Assembly: GCF_016704835.1 (NCBI RefSeq)
Contig: NZ_JADIZJ010000021.1
Location: forward strand, 744,001-808,000
From: Sphingopyxis sp.
GTDB taxonomy: Bacteria > Pseudomonadota > Alphaproteobacteria > Sphingomonadales > Sphingomonadaceae
Direction of reading: 5' to 3'
DNA length: 64,000 nucleotides
Shown: piece by piece, positions 43,275 to 52,467 of the stretch
Layout: the number at the start of each line of letters is the position of its first letter
Numbering within the stretch: position 1 is the first letter of the stretch
Notes under the pieces: model-generated
The model's input: the letters and a program-made list of their open reading frames with translations, nothing else
What the model was told of the DNA's origin: nothing
Databases searched by the model: none
Translations under genes and position numbers: made by a program

Positions 43275-44543
43275 ATGACCGACCCGCTCGCCAACAGCTA
43301 TTATGCCGCGACCGCGCATCCGTGGCGGTCGGCCTCTCAAATCTGCGACGCGCTGTCGTTCGACGTTGCAGTGGTCGGCGGCGGCTTCACGGGTCTGTCC
43401 GCCGCACTTGCCTGTGCCGAGCGCGGTTTTTCAGTGATTCTGATCGAGCGCGAGCATATCGGTTTTGGCGCGTCGGGGCGCAACGGCGGACAGCTGATTC
43501 CCGGCCTGCGCTGGTCCGCGTCTGAACTGGAGACCGAATTTGGCCGAGAGCGCGCCGATGCGCTGTTCGACCTGTGCTGGCGCGACAATCGGGTGGCGGC
43601 GCGGATCGCCAAGCATGGCATCGACTGCGACCTGAAAACGGGGCATCTCGAAGCAGCGTGGACGCCGAAGGACTTCGACGCGATGCGGCGCGAGGCGGAC
43701 TATCTCGCCACCCGCTTCGGCTACCAGAGTGACGTCGTCGCGAAAGCAGATATGGCGGGCCATATCGCCAGCCCGCTCTATCACGGTGGCATCTACGACC
43801 CGCATGGCGGCCATTTCCATCCCCTGAACTATGCGATCGGCCTTGCGCAAGCCGCCGAAGCGGCGGGTGTTTGCATGTGGGAAGGTCAGCGCGCCTACGA
43901 GATCACTGACACGCCCGATGGTCTGGGCGTAATGACCGATCGCGCGCATGTCGCCGCGCGCTATGTCATCGACGCAACCGATAGCTGGATCGGCCAGTTG
44001 GAACCCGACCTTGGTCGCTACACGGTGCCGATCATGAACTATAACATCGCGACGGAACCGCTCGCGAACGCCGACGCGTTGCTCCCCAGCGGCGCCGCGG
44101 TCGCCGACAGCCGGTTCGTGCTCAACTATTTCCGCCTTTCGGCCGACAAGCGCCTGATCTTTGGCGGTGGCGAGCGCTATTCGCAGACGCCGCCGCGCGA
44201 CATCGCAGCCTTCGTGCACCCCTTCATGGCGCAGGTGTTCCCGCAGATTCCCGATGCCAGGATCGACTATGGCTGGGGCGGCGCGGTGGCGGTGACGATG
44301 AACCGGTTGCCGCATATCGGGCGGCGCGGGAATGTCTTTTTCGCGCACGGCTTTTCGGGCCACGGCGCGCTGGTGACGACGCTGGCGGGCGAGCTGATAG
44401 CCGAGGCGATGGCGGGCACCGCCGAGCGCTTCGACGTGCTGGCGAACCTGCCCAGCCGTCCCTTCCCCGGCGGAAAATGGATGCGCCAGCCGCTTGCGAC
44501 CCTGGGGCTGCTCTACTACGCATTGAAGGATCGGCTCGGATGA
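43275..44543 (+). CDS. puuB: Gamma-glutamylputrescine oxidase-like FAD oxidoreductase
   Basis: A 422-residue FAD enzyme of the DAO fold. FAD motif DVAVVGGGFTGLSAALACA; GASGRNGGQLIPGLRWS; and the C-terminal GWGGAVAVTMNRLPHIG and FFAHGFSGHGALVTTLAGE match PuuB and OrdL-type amine oxidases. It would oxidise the glutamylated amine to gamma-glutamyl-aminoaldehyde, releasing ammonia and peroxide. It starts 14 bases after the puuA-like gene and overlaps the next start (ATGA). Confidence 0.87.
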   Translation: MTDPLANSYYAATAHPWRSASQICDALSFDVAVVGGGFTGLSAALACAERGFSVILIEREHIGFGASGRNGGQLIPGLRWSASELETEFGRERADALFDLCWRDNRVAARIAKHGIDCDLKTGHLEAAWTPKDFDAMRREADYLATRFGYQSDVVAKADMAGHIASPLYHGGIYDPHGGHFHPLNYAIGLAQAAEAAGVCMWEGQRAYEITDTPDGLGVMTDRAHVAARYVIDATDSWIGQLEPDLGRYTVPIMNYNIATEPLANADALLPSGAAVADSRFVLNYFRLSADKRLIFGGGERYSQTPPRDIAAFVHPFMAQVFPQIPDARIDYGWGGAVAVTMNRLPHIGRRGNVFFAHGFSGHGALVTTLAGELIAEAMAGTAERFDVLANLPSRPFPGGKWMRQPLATLGLLYYALKDRLG

Positions 44544-45883
44544 TTTCGGGCGCCGCCATCACGCGGGTCGCAAGCCGCGAAGCCGAGCGCTTCCGCGCCG
44601 CCAACCCGCGCGCTTTTTCCCATCATGCCGCGGCGATCGGCTTTTTCCAGTCCGTGCCGTTTCACTGGATGAAGGACTGGCCGAGCCCGGTTCCGATCGT
44701 CGCGGCATCGGCAAAGAATGCCACCCTGACCAGCATTGACGGGCAAGCATACGACGACTTCTGCCTCGGCGACACCGCCAGCCTGTTCGGTCACTCGCCG
44801 CCCGCGCTCGCCGCGGCGCTTGCCAAGCAGGCAAGCGAAGGGCTGAGCTATATGCTGCCGACGGAACGCGGCGCGGCATTTTCCGCGCGGCTGGCGGCGA
44901 TGTTCTGCCTGCCGCTCTGGCAGGTCACGACGACCGCGAGCGAAGCCAATCGTGCGGTCATCCGCTGGTGCCGCGGGATCAGCGGGCGCGCCAAAATCCT
45001 GACCTTCAACGGCGCCTATCATGGCGCGGTCGACGATGCCTTCGTCGATCTGAAGAACGGCCAGCCCGTCATGCGTGCCAGCCTGGTCGGCCAGGTCCAC
45101 GACCTGCGCGCCACGACCACGGCCATCGAGTTCAACGACGAAGCCGCCCTCGCCGAGGCGCTGCGCGCCGGCGACATCGCCTGCGTCCTCGCCGAGCCGG
45201 TGATGACCAATGTTGGCATGGTCCGCGATGCACCGGGATTTCTCCAGTCGCTCCGCCGACTGTGCGACGAGACCGGCACGCTGCTTGTGTTCGACGAAAC
45301 GCACACGATCTCGTCGGGCTATGGCGGCCATGGCGTCACCCATGGCCCGAAGCCCGACCTGATGGTTGTCGGCAAGTCGATCGGCGGCGGCGTCCCGTGC
45401 GCGGTCTATGGTTTTTCGTCCGAAGTAGCGGCGCAGATGTCGGCGCTCAATCAATCGCGCCCGGCGGGTCACAGCGGCATCGGCACGACATTGTCGGCCA
45501 ACGCACTTGCGATCACCGCAATGGACGCGATGCTGTCCGAGGTCATCACCCCCGACGCCTATGATCATATGCTCCGCGGCGCCGCGCGCCTTGTTGCCGG
45601 GCTGGAGCAGGAAGTCGCGAACGCCAATCTGGATTGGCACGTCACCCACGTCGGCGCCCGCGTGGAATTCCTCACCTGCCCCACCCCGCCGCGCAATGGC
45701 GGCGAAGCAAAGGCGGCGATGCAGCCCGACCTCGAAGCCGCAATCCACCTGTTCCTTGCCAACCGCGGGATTTTGCTGGCGCCTTTCCACAATATGATGT
45801 TGGTGAGCCCGGTTACCGGCGACGACCAGATCGACCGGTTGGTGAACGGCTTCGCCGACTGCACCAAAGCGCTGAAGGAGTAG
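44540..45883 (+). CDS. Glutamate-1-semialdehyde-mutase-like aminotransferase
   Basis: A 447-residue class III PLP enzyme from ATG 44540, coupled to the oxidase by a four-base overlap. PLP residues: D252 in VFDETHTISSG and K279 in VVGKSIGGGVPC. The sequence is nearer to glutamate-1-semialdehyde aminomutase (TTASEANRAVIRWCRG, FNGAYHGAVDDAF) than to the omega-transaminases at 40440 and 52468. Heme synthesis is unlikely here: Sphingomonadales normally make aminolevulinate by HemA, and the gene is locked between two polyamine genes. It probably moves an amino group to or from a glutamylated aldehyde. Confidence 0.78.
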   Translation: MISGAAITRVASREAERFRAANPRAFSHHAAAIGFFQSVPFHWMKDWPSPVPIVAASAKNATLTSIDGQAYDDFCLGDTASLFGHSPPALAAALAKQASEGLSYMLPTERGAAFSARLAAMFCLPLWQVTTTASEANRAVIRWCRGISGRAKILTFNGAYHGAVDDAFVDLKNGQPVMRASLVGQVHDLRATTTAIEFNDEAALAEALRAGDIACVLAEPVMTNVGMVRDAPGFLQSLRRLCDETGTLLVFDETHTISSGYGGHGVTHGPKPDLMVVGKSIGGGVPCAVYGFSSEVAAQMSALNQSRPAGHSGIGTTLSANALAITAMDAMLSEVITPDAYDHMLRGAARLVAGLEQEVANANLDWHVTHVGARVEFLTCPTPPRNGGEAKAAMQPDLEAAIHLFLANRGILLAPFHNMMLVSPVTGDDQIDRLVNGFADCTKALKE

Positions 45884-45890
45884 AGGGGTG

Positions 45891-47282
45891 ATGTCGAAAT
45901 CATCGGGCGTGATCGCGCCGCGATCGGAGGCCGAGGCCTTTTTCAAAGCCAATCCCGACGTCGATTCGATCGAAATGATTTATACCGATATGGGCGGCGT
46001 GCCGCGCGGCAAGCGGCTGCGCCAGCACGAGGTGATGGCGGTGTATGAAAGCGGGCGGATGTTCCCGGGATCGATTACGGTCGTCGACATCACCGGCCAG
46101 GACACCGTCGAAACCGGGCTGGTGTGGGAAGATGGCGACGCCGACCGATCGATGAAGCCGATCCCCGGCACCCTCGTCCGCACCCCGTGGGGCGGCGACC
46201 ATGCCGCGCAGTTCCTCGTCGATTTCTACGAACTCGACGGTACCCCCCACGACCTCGATCCGCGCCATGTCCTCGGCGGCGTCATCGACTGCTTTATCGC
46301 CGACGGGCTGACCCCGGTGCTGGCGGTCGAGCTGGAATTCTATCTCGTCGATCCGCGCCGCGCCCGCGACGGCACGGTGCGCCCCGCCCGTCCCGGCTAC
46401 AGCCGCGATACGCCGCGCAACGTCGAGGTTTATGGCCTGCGCGAACTCGACGATTTCCGGCCCTTCTTCGACGCGCTCTACGCCGCGACCGACGCGCAGG
46501 ACATTCCGCTCGAAAGCGCAATTTCCGAATTTGCGCCCGGCCAGTTCGAGCTCACACTGCGCCACAAACCCGATGCCCTCCGCGCCTGCGACGATGCGAT
46601 CATGTACAAGCGGCTGGTCAAGGCGGTGGCCCAGCAGCACGGCCTCGAAGCCACCTTCATGGCCAAGCCGTTCGCCGAACAAGCGGGCAGCGGCATGCAC
46701 ATCCATGTCTCGGTCAACGATGGTTCGGGTACCAACATCTTCGCCAGCGACGACCCCGAAGGCACCCCGGCGCTGCGGCACGCGATCGGCGGCATGATCG
46801 CGACCGTCGGCGATGCATTCGCGCTCTTCGCCCCGCACGCCAACAGCTATCGCCGGTTCAAGGCAAACAGCTATGCCCCGGTCGCGCCGACTTGGGGCGT
46901 CAACAACCGCACCGTGTCGTTCCGCATCCCTGCCGGACCGCCGCCGAGCCGCCATGTCGAGCATCGCGCCTGCGGCGCGGACGCTAACCCCTATCTTGCC
47001 GTCGCCGCGGTGCTCGCTGGCATGCACCACGGCATGACCGAGAAAACCGATCCCGGCTCCGCGGTGGTCGGCAACGGTTATGACCGCGACAATTCGGGCG
47101 ACGACAAGCCGCCGTCGAACTGGTTCACCGCGGTCGATCGCTTCCACGGCTCGGTGCTGATGCGCGACTATCTCGGGTCACGCTTTGTCGACATGTTCAG
47201 CATCGTCAAACGCGTTGAACAGGATCGCTATTTCGGTGTCGTCCCGACGCTCGATTACGATTGGTACCTCCGCAACGCATGA
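45891..47282 (+). CDS. Second glutamine-synthetase-like gamma-glutamylpolyamine ligase
   Basis: A 463-residue ligase from ATG 45891 (GTG 45888 is an alternative). Catalytic blocks: AVELEFYLVD, GQFELTLRH, GSGMHIHVSV, NSYRRFKANS and ADANPYLAVAAVLAG. Compared with the ligase at 41914 it keeps the core but differs in the N-terminus and the substrate face (PSRHVEHRACGA). This suggests a second amine substrate, such as spermidine, ethanolamine or another diamine. It follows the aminotransferase by seven bases and precedes the transporter. Confidence 0.82.
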   Translation: MSKSSGVIAPRSEAEAFFKANPDVDSIEMIYTDMGGVPRGKRLRQHEVMAVYESGRMFPGSITVVDITGQDTVETGLVWEDGDADRSMKPIPGTLVRTPWGGDHAAQFLVDFYELDGTPHDLDPRHVLGGVIDCFIADGLTPVLAVELEFYLVDPRRARDGTVRPARPGYSRDTPRNVEVYGLRELDDFRPFFDALYAATDAQDIPLESAISEFAPGQFELTLRHKPDALRACDDAIMYKRLVKAVAQQHGLEATFMAKPFAEQAGSGMHIHVSVNDGSGTNIFASDDPEGTPALRHAIGGMIATVGDAFALFAPHANSYRRFKANSYAPVAPTWGVNNRTVSFRIPAGPPPSRHVEHRACGADANPYLAVAAVLAGMHHGMTEKTDPGSAVVGNGYDRDNSGDDKPPSNWFTAVDRFHGSVLMRDYLGSRFVDMFSIVKRVEQDRYFGVVPTLDYDWYLRNA

Positions 47283-47373
47283 ATATTCCAAAGATTCGTG
47301 CTGCGGTGCAAAATAACCTCTTTCCAAGCCGACTTTAATGAGTCAGCTTGACGTCACAAACAGGGAGGTCGTC

Positions 47374-48480
47374 ATGGATCTGAACGAACTGATCAAGCAA
47401 GCCCGTGGGCGTCGCTCGCTCTTGCAGGCGATGGGGGTCGCGGCGATCGGAATCAGCTTTGGCGGCCTCGCCGCGTGCAGCAAGGGCGAAGGTAAAAAGC
47501 TCGCCAATGGCGAAGAGGGCAAGCTCAACTTCTACAACTGGGACACCTATATCGGCGAAACGACGCTCGACGATTTCAAGGAAGCCAGCGGCGTCGAAGT
47601 GAAGATGGACCTGTTCGACAGCAACGACGTGCTGTTCGCCAAGTTCAAGGCCGGCAACCCCGGTTACGACGTCATCGTTCCCTCGAACGACTTTGTCGAG
47701 CGAATGGCGCAGGCGGGCATGCTGCAAACGCTCGACCATGCCCAGATCCCGAACATGAAGAATATCGATCCGACCTTCATCGACGTCGATTATGACAAGG
47801 GCCGCAAAGTCTCGATGCCTTACACCTGGCTCGCGCTCGGCATCGGCTATCGCAAGTCGAAGGTGAAGGCGAAGCCCGACAGCTGGAAAGTCCTGTTCGA
47901 CAGCCCCGAATATGCGGGCCGCATCGCTTGGCTGTCCGAAGCCGGCGACATGTTCCGCCTCTACGGCAAATATCTGGGCAAGTCGGTCAATGCACTGACC
48001 CCCGCCGACATCGCGACAATCGAAGCGATGATGATCAAGCAAAAGCCCAATGTGAAGAATTTCCATGTCGACGACGGGCAGGATCTGTTGCTCAAGGGCG
48101 ATGTCGACCTGGTGCTCGAATATAATGGCGACATCGCGCAGGCGATGCTGGAGGATGACGACATCGATTTCGTGGTGCCAAAGGAAGGCAGCCAGCTCAA
48201 TTCGGACAATCTCTGCATCCCGAAGGGCGCGCCGCATCCCAAGAATGCCCACGCCTTCATCAACTATATTCTCGACGGAGGGGTCGACAAAAAGATCACC
48301 GAAACGATCCTCTACCCGACCCCCAATGCCGCGGCGAAAGCACTGATGCCCGACAGCTACAAGAACAACCCGGTCATTTATCCGCCCGCCGATGTGCTGG
48401 CGAAATGCGAATATGCGAAGTTCAACCCGACTTTGCAGCCATTGTTCGAGGAAGCCTTTACGCGGGTGCGCGCGGCTTAA
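47374..48480 (+). CDS. potF: Polyamine ABC transporter substrate-binding lipoprotein
   Basis: A 368-residue periplasmic binding protein starting at ATG 47374, six bases after GGGAGG. The signal has a twin-arginine-like motif (RGRRSLLQAMG) and a lipobox (GLAAC, Cys35), so it may be a Tat-exported lipoprotein. The mature protein matches PotD/PotF: LNFYNWDTYIGETTLDDF, YDVIVPSNDFVERM and LVLEYNGDIAQAM. It would deliver putrescine or spermidine to the permeases that follow. Confidence 0.9.
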   Translation: MDLNELIKQARGRRSLLQAMGVAAIGISFGGLAACSKGEGKKLANGEEGKLNFYNWDTYIGETTLDDFKEASGVEVKMDLFDSNDVLFAKFKAGNPGYDVIVPSNDFVERMAQAGMLQTLDHAQIPNMKNIDPTFIDVDYDKGRKVSMPYTWLALGIGYRKSKVKAKPDSWKVLFDSPEYAGRIAWLSEAGDMFRLYGKYLGKSVNALTPADIATIEAMMIKQKPNVKNFHVDDGQDLLLKGDVDLVLEYNGDIAQAMLEDDDIDFVVPKEGSQLNSDNLCIPKGAPHPKNAHAFINYILDGGVDKKITETILYPTPNAAAKALMPDSYKNNPVIYPPADVLAKCEYAKFNPTLQPLFEEAFTRVRAA

Positions 48481-48498
48481 TAACGAAAGGCTTGGGGG

Positions 48499-49404
48499 GT
48501 GGCCGAACAGGATTGGAAGACGAGCAAAAGAACCTTCGCGGCGGTATCGCTGCCGACCTTGTTCTGGGTGGTCGTCTTCTTCCTCGTTCCGATGGCCATT
48601 GTCTGGCTCTACAGCTTTGGCGAAAACCGCGGCCTGACCGACATCGAATTTTCAGGCACGCTCAACAATTACAAGCGCGCGACCGAGTGGCTTTACATTA
48701 GCATTTTCGGGAAGAGCTTTGCGGTCGCGGCGCTCGTAACGCTCATCTGCCTGATCATCGGTTTCCCTGTCGCGATGGCGATCACCTTTGCCAGCGAGAA
48801 GTGGCGGCCATGGCTGCTGCTCGGCATCATGCTGCCCTTCTGGACCAACCTCCTCATCCGCACCTATGCGCTGATGATGCTGCTCGGCACGCAGGGTTTC
48901 GCCAACAAGGGCATGGGCGCGCTCTGGGAAGGGACGAGCTGGATCAAGACGCTCGTCGGACTGCAACCGCTGCCGACATGGGAGCCGGTTCAGCTGCTCT
49001 TCAACAATTTCGCGGTCGTGTTTGGGCTCGTCTATGTCCATCTGCCCTTCATGGTGCTGCCGCTCTACGCAGCGCTCGACCGGCTCGACCGCAGCCTGAT
49101 CGAGGCGAGCCTCGACCTTGGCGCCGGGCATTTTCGCACCATCATGCGCATCGTCGTCCCGCTGGCGGCGCCCGGCATCATCGCCGGGGTTATGATCACC
49201 TTGATCCCCGCGCTCGGCGCCTACCTCACCCCCGACCTGATGGGCGGGACCGACAGCCAGATGATCGCCAATGTCATCGAACGCCAGTTCAAGAAAGCCA
49301 ATGACTGGCCGTTCGGGGCCGCGCTGTCCTTCCTGCTCATCTATGCGATGTTTGCGCTGATCGCGATCCAGTCGATGCGCAAAAAAGTGCCCGAGGTCCG
49401 CTGA
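48499..49404 (+). CDS. potH: Polyamine ABC transporter permease (PotB/PotH type)
   Basis: A 301-residue membrane protein with six hydrophobic helices, starting at GTG 48499 behind GGCTTGGGGGG. The coupling EAA loop is LIEASLDLGAGHFRTIMRIV. LPFWTNLLIRTYALMMLLG is typical of PotB/PotH. It pairs with the next permease, whose start overlaps its stop (TGATGG). Confidence 0.93.
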   Translation: MAEQDWKTSKRTFAAVSLPTLFWVVVFFLVPMAIVWLYSFGENRGLTDIEFSGTLNNYKRATEWLYISIFGKSFAVAALVTLICLIIGFPVAMAITFASEKWRPWLLLGIMLPFWTNLLIRTYALMMLLGTQGFANKGMGALWEGTSWIKTLVGLQPLPTWEPVQLLFNNFAVVFGLVYVHLPFMVLPLYAALDRLDRSLIEASLDLGAGHFRTIMRIVVPLAAPGIIAGVMITLIPALGAYLTPDLMGGTDSQMIANVIERQFKKANDWPFGAALSFLLIYAMFALIAIQSMRKKVPEVR

Positions 49405-50246
49405 TGGCCCTCTTCGCCCGCACCCCTGTCGCCCCGCTCGAATATAGCCGCACCCTGTGGATGCGACTGTGGGTCGGCGCGGTGATGGTCTTCCTTTATG
49501 CGCCGCTGGTCGTGCTGATGATTTTCAGCTTCAACGACAGCAAGCGTAACGTCGTGTGGCGCGGATTCACCACCAAATATTATGAAAAGGCGCTGGGCAA
49601 CGACCAGCTGGTCGAAGCGCTGATCAACTCGCTGACCATCGCGGCGCTGGCAACGCTCGCCAGCCTCGTCCTCGGGACGCTTGCGGCAGTGATGCTGTGG
49701 CGCTTTCGTTTTCCGTGGAAGGGCGCGATTGATGGCACGATCTCGCTGCCGATCATCGTCCCCGAAATCTGCCTTGGGGTCGCCTTCCTGATGTTCTTTG
49801 CCGCGGTGGGGTGGCCGACTGATCTCGTCTGGCCGTTCAACCTCGGCGCGATCACGATCGCGCATATCACCTTCTGCTTCCCCTTCGTCACCATGGTCGT
49901 TCGCTCGCGGCTCGCGAGCTTCAACCGTGAGCAGGAAGAGGCCGCAAAGGATCTTGGTGCGAGCGAAGGCCAGGTGTTCCGCGACGTGCTGATCCCTCAC
50001 ATCAAGCCCGCGCTGGTCGCGGGCGCGCTGCTTTCCTTCACGCTCAGTCTCGACGATTTCGTCATCACCTATTTCACCAGCGGCCCCGACACGATCACCT
50101 TCCCGGTAAAGGTCTATTCGATGGTCCGCTTCTCGGTAACGCCCGAGGTCAATGCGGCGTCGACCCTGCTCATCATCCTGACCGTCATCCTGACCTTCGT
50201 CGCGCTCAAGGCCCAGGGCGTGAAAGCCATTGCGGAAACCCACTGA
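49404..50246 (+). CDS. potI: Polyamine ABC transporter permease (PotC/PotI type)
   Basis: A 280-residue inner-membrane permease with six helices. FLYAPLVVLMIFSFNDSKRN and the EAA loop EAAKDLGASEGQVFRDVLIP are those of PotC/PotI; FTLSLDDFVITYFTSGP is a further family block. It forms the channel with the preceding permease and is followed two bases later by the ATPase gene. Confidence 0.93.
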   Translation: MALFARTPVAPLEYSRTLWMRLWVGAVMVFLYAPLVVLMIFSFNDSKRNVVWRGFTTKYYEKALGNDQLVEALINSLTIAALATLASLVLGTLAAVMLWRFRFPWKGAIDGTISLPIIVPEICLGVAFLMFFAAVGWPTDLVWPFNLGAITIAHITFCFPFVTMVVRSRLASFNREQEEAAKDLGASEGQVFRDVLIPHIKPALVAGALLSFTLSLDDFVITYFTSGPDTITFPVKVYSMVRFSVTPEVNAASTLLIILTVILTFVALKAQGVKAIAETH

Positions 50247-50248
50247 CC

Positions 50249-51379
50249 ATGACCGAAACCGCCAAGCCGATCATCCAGATCCAGAATGTGTCAAAGCGCT
50301 TTGGCAAGGTGACCGCGGTCGACAATGTCAGCCTCGACATCAACGCCGGCGAATTTTTCGTGCTGCTTGGCCCCTCGGGCTGCGGCAAGACGACCTTGCT
50401 GCGCATGATCGCGGGTTTCGAGCTGCCGACCGAGGGCAGGATCCTGATCGACGGGCAGGACATGGCGGGCATCCCGCCGAACAAGCGCCCGGTGAACATG
50501 GTGTTTCAGAGCTATGCCGTCTTCCCGCACATGAGCGTCGCCGACAATGTGGCTTACGGCCTGAAGATTGCAGGAGTGAAGGGCGGCGAGATCAAGGACC
50601 GCGTCGCCGAGGCGCTCGATCTGGTCAAACTCGGCGGCTTCGGAGAACGCATGCCCGATCAGATGTCGGGCGGCCAGCGCCAGCGTGTCGCGCTCGCGCG
50701 CAGCCTGGTGATGCGTCCCAAGGTGCTGCTGCTCGACGAACCGCTATCCGCACTTGACGCGAAACTCCGCGCACAGATGCAATTCGAGCTGTCCGAATTG
50801 CAGGAAAAGGTCGGCATCACCTTCGTCACCGTCACCCACGATCAGGACGAAGCGCTGTCGATGGCGTGCCGGATCGGCGTGATCAACAAGGGCGAGGTTG
50901 CGCAGCTCGCGACGCCGTCCGATCTCTATGAATATCCGTCCAACCGCTTCGTCGCCGATTTCGTCGGATCGGTGAATATCTTCGAGGGCAAGCTGACCCT
51001 CGACGAGCCCGACAAGGCCGCAGTCGACTGTCCGGGGGTCGGCAAGATCTATCTCAATCACGGCGTCACCGGCCCGCACGGTGCCGATGTGTGGATCGCG
51101 CTGCGCCCCGAGAAAATCTATCTCCACGTCCCCGGCGAAGGCAAGGCGGTCAAGGCAGCGGCGCAGGACGCCCCCGACGGTTACAATTTCGCGCGCGGCA
51201 AGATCAAAGGCATGAGCTACCTCGGCGACATCACGCTGTTTGAGATCGAGCTGGAATCGGGCGCGCGCATCCGCGTGTCACGCCCCAATCTGTCGCGCCA
51301 TGACCAGGAGGATTTCACCTGGGACGACAAGGTCAGCATGCACTGGCGGGCCGACAGCCCCGTCGTTTTGCTCGGCTGA
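50249..51379 (+). CDS. potG: Polyamine ABC transporter ATP-binding protein (PotA/PotG type)
   Basis: A 376-residue ATPase that powers uptake. Walker A GPSGCGKTTLLRMIAGF, signature MSGGQRQRVALARSL, Walker B VLLLDEPLSALD and the H-loop TVTHDQDEAL are intact, with a TOBE domain in the last 100 residues (LGDITLFEIELESGARIRVS). It is the last gene of the rightward run; a family B inverted repeat lies 41 bases after its stop. Confidence 0.95.
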   Translation: MTETAKPIIQIQNVSKRFGKVTAVDNVSLDINAGEFFVLLGPSGCGKTTLLRMIAGFELPTEGRILIDGQDMAGIPPNKRPVNMVFQSYAVFPHMSVADNVAYGLKIAGVKGGEIKDRVAEALDLVKLGGFGERMPDQMSGGQRQRVALARSLVMRPKVLLLDEPLSALDAKLRAQMQFELSELQEKVGITFVTVTHDQDEALSMACRIGVINKGEVAQLATPSDLYEYPSNRFVADFVGSVNIFEGKLTLDEPDKAAVDCPGVGKIYLNHGVTGPHGADVWIALRPEKIYLHVPGEGKAVKAAAQDAPDGYNFARGKIKGMSYLGDITLFEIELESGARIRVSRPNLSRHDQEDFTWDDKVSMHWRADSPVVLLG

Positions 51380-51420
51380 TGCCGAGCGGGCCGGTGGTGT
51401 TACTGGGGTAATTCCATCTA

Positions 51421-51507
51421 TTCGTCATTGCGAGCGAAGCGAATCAATCCAGAGCGGTTTACGCGTGCGCTGGATTGCCGCGTCGCTTCGCTCCTCGCAA
51501 TGACGAA
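51421..51507. repeat. REP-like inverted repeat, family B
   Basis: The arms ttcgtcattgcgagcgaagc (start 51421) and its inverted copy gcttcgctcctcgcaatgac (end 51507 with gaa) are about 37 bases each, followed and preceded by matching atccag pieces. The core is shared with the element at 12560-12654. It lies in the convergent gap between potG and the DUF808 gene, which ends at 51513. Confidence 0.78.
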
Positions 51508-51512
51508 GGCGA

Positions 51513-52451
51513 TCAGTGCGCCGCCTGCTTTCCCGGAACCAGGTGCAGCGCCGCCACAATCACGCCGCCCAGCACTAGCCCGAACACCCCGGCGCCGCCG
51601 GCATTGATCAGCCATTCCCACAACCCCGCGGCAGGCAGATTGCCCGCCACCGCATGGGCAAAATCGTGCAGGCCATGCCCCAGATTGCCGATATGATATT
51701 CGTCGAGCGCATGCAGGATGATCTGCCCGCCGACCCATAACATGGCCGCAGTCCCGACCAGTGCGAGCGCGCCGAGCAGCTTGGGCATGAAGGCAACCAG
51801 CCCGCGCCCGATCGCGCGGCGGACGCTATTGCCCGCTTTCGCCATATGCAGGCCGATGTCGTCCATCTTCACGATCAGCCCGACCGCGCCATAGACCGCA
51901 ATCGTGATCGCGATCGCCACCACGATCAGCGTCGCGGCGCGCATCACAAAGGCTTCGTCGATCACTTCGTTGAGCGCGATCACCATGATTTCGCCCGACA
52001 GGATGAAATCGGTGCGGATCGCGCCTTTCACCATGGTTTCTTCATGATCCTTGTCGGCGACGATTTCGGCTGCCTCGGCGAGCGGCGTCTTGTCCTTGTG
52101 CAGCGAATGCCAGACCTTTTCGGCGCCTTCGAAACACAGATATGCCCCGCCGACCATCAGCAGCGGCGTGATCGCCCATTGCGCGACCGCAGAGAGCAGC
52201 ATCAGCGCGGGCAGGATCAGCACGAGCTTGTTGAAGAACGACCCTTTGGCGATGCGCCAGATGATCGGTAGTTCGCGGTTCGGCTGAAAACCGGTGACAT
52301 AGCGCGGCGTCACCGCGGCATCATCGACCACCACCCCCGCGGCCTTCACCCCCGCTTTCGACGCAGCGGCCCCAATATCGTCGATGCTGGCCGCAGCCAC
52401 TTTCGCAATCGTGGCGACGTCGTCGAGCAGGGCAAAAAGGCCGGAAGGCAT
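51513..52451 (-). CDS. DUF808 (YedI-type) membrane protein
   Basis: A 312-residue inner-membrane protein starting at ATG 52451 (MPSGLFALLDDVATIAKVAA). About seven hydrophobic segments are visible. Family blocks are SGLFALLDDVATIAK, DDAAVTPRYVTGF, RELPIIWRIAKGS and KGAIRTDFILSGEIMVIAL. Function is unknown. It lies 16 bases downstream of the spuC-like gene on the same strand and may be co-transcribed with it, though no link to polyamines is known. Confidence 0.88.
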   Translation of the reverse strand: MPSGLFALLDDVATIAKVAAASIDDIGAAASKAGVKAAGVVVDDAAVTPRYVTGFQPNRELPIIWRIAKGSFFNKLVLILPALMLLSAVAQWAITPLLMVGGAYLCFEGAEKVWHSLHKDKTPLAEAAEIVADKDHEETMVKGAIRTDFILSGEIMVIALNEVIDEAFVMRAATLIVVAIAITIAVYGAVGLIVKMDDIGLHMAKAGNSVRRAIGRGLVAFMPKLLGALALVGTAAMLWVGGQIILHALDEYHIGNLGHGLHDFAHAVAGNLPAAGLWEWLINAGGAGVFGLVLGGVIVAALHLVPGKQAAH

Positions 52452-52467
52452 AGAGGGACGACTTTCG

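Noticed and set aside
44540..45883. HemL (heme synthesis)
   Set aside because: Only the family resemblance supports it; the coupled neighbours are polyamine genes.
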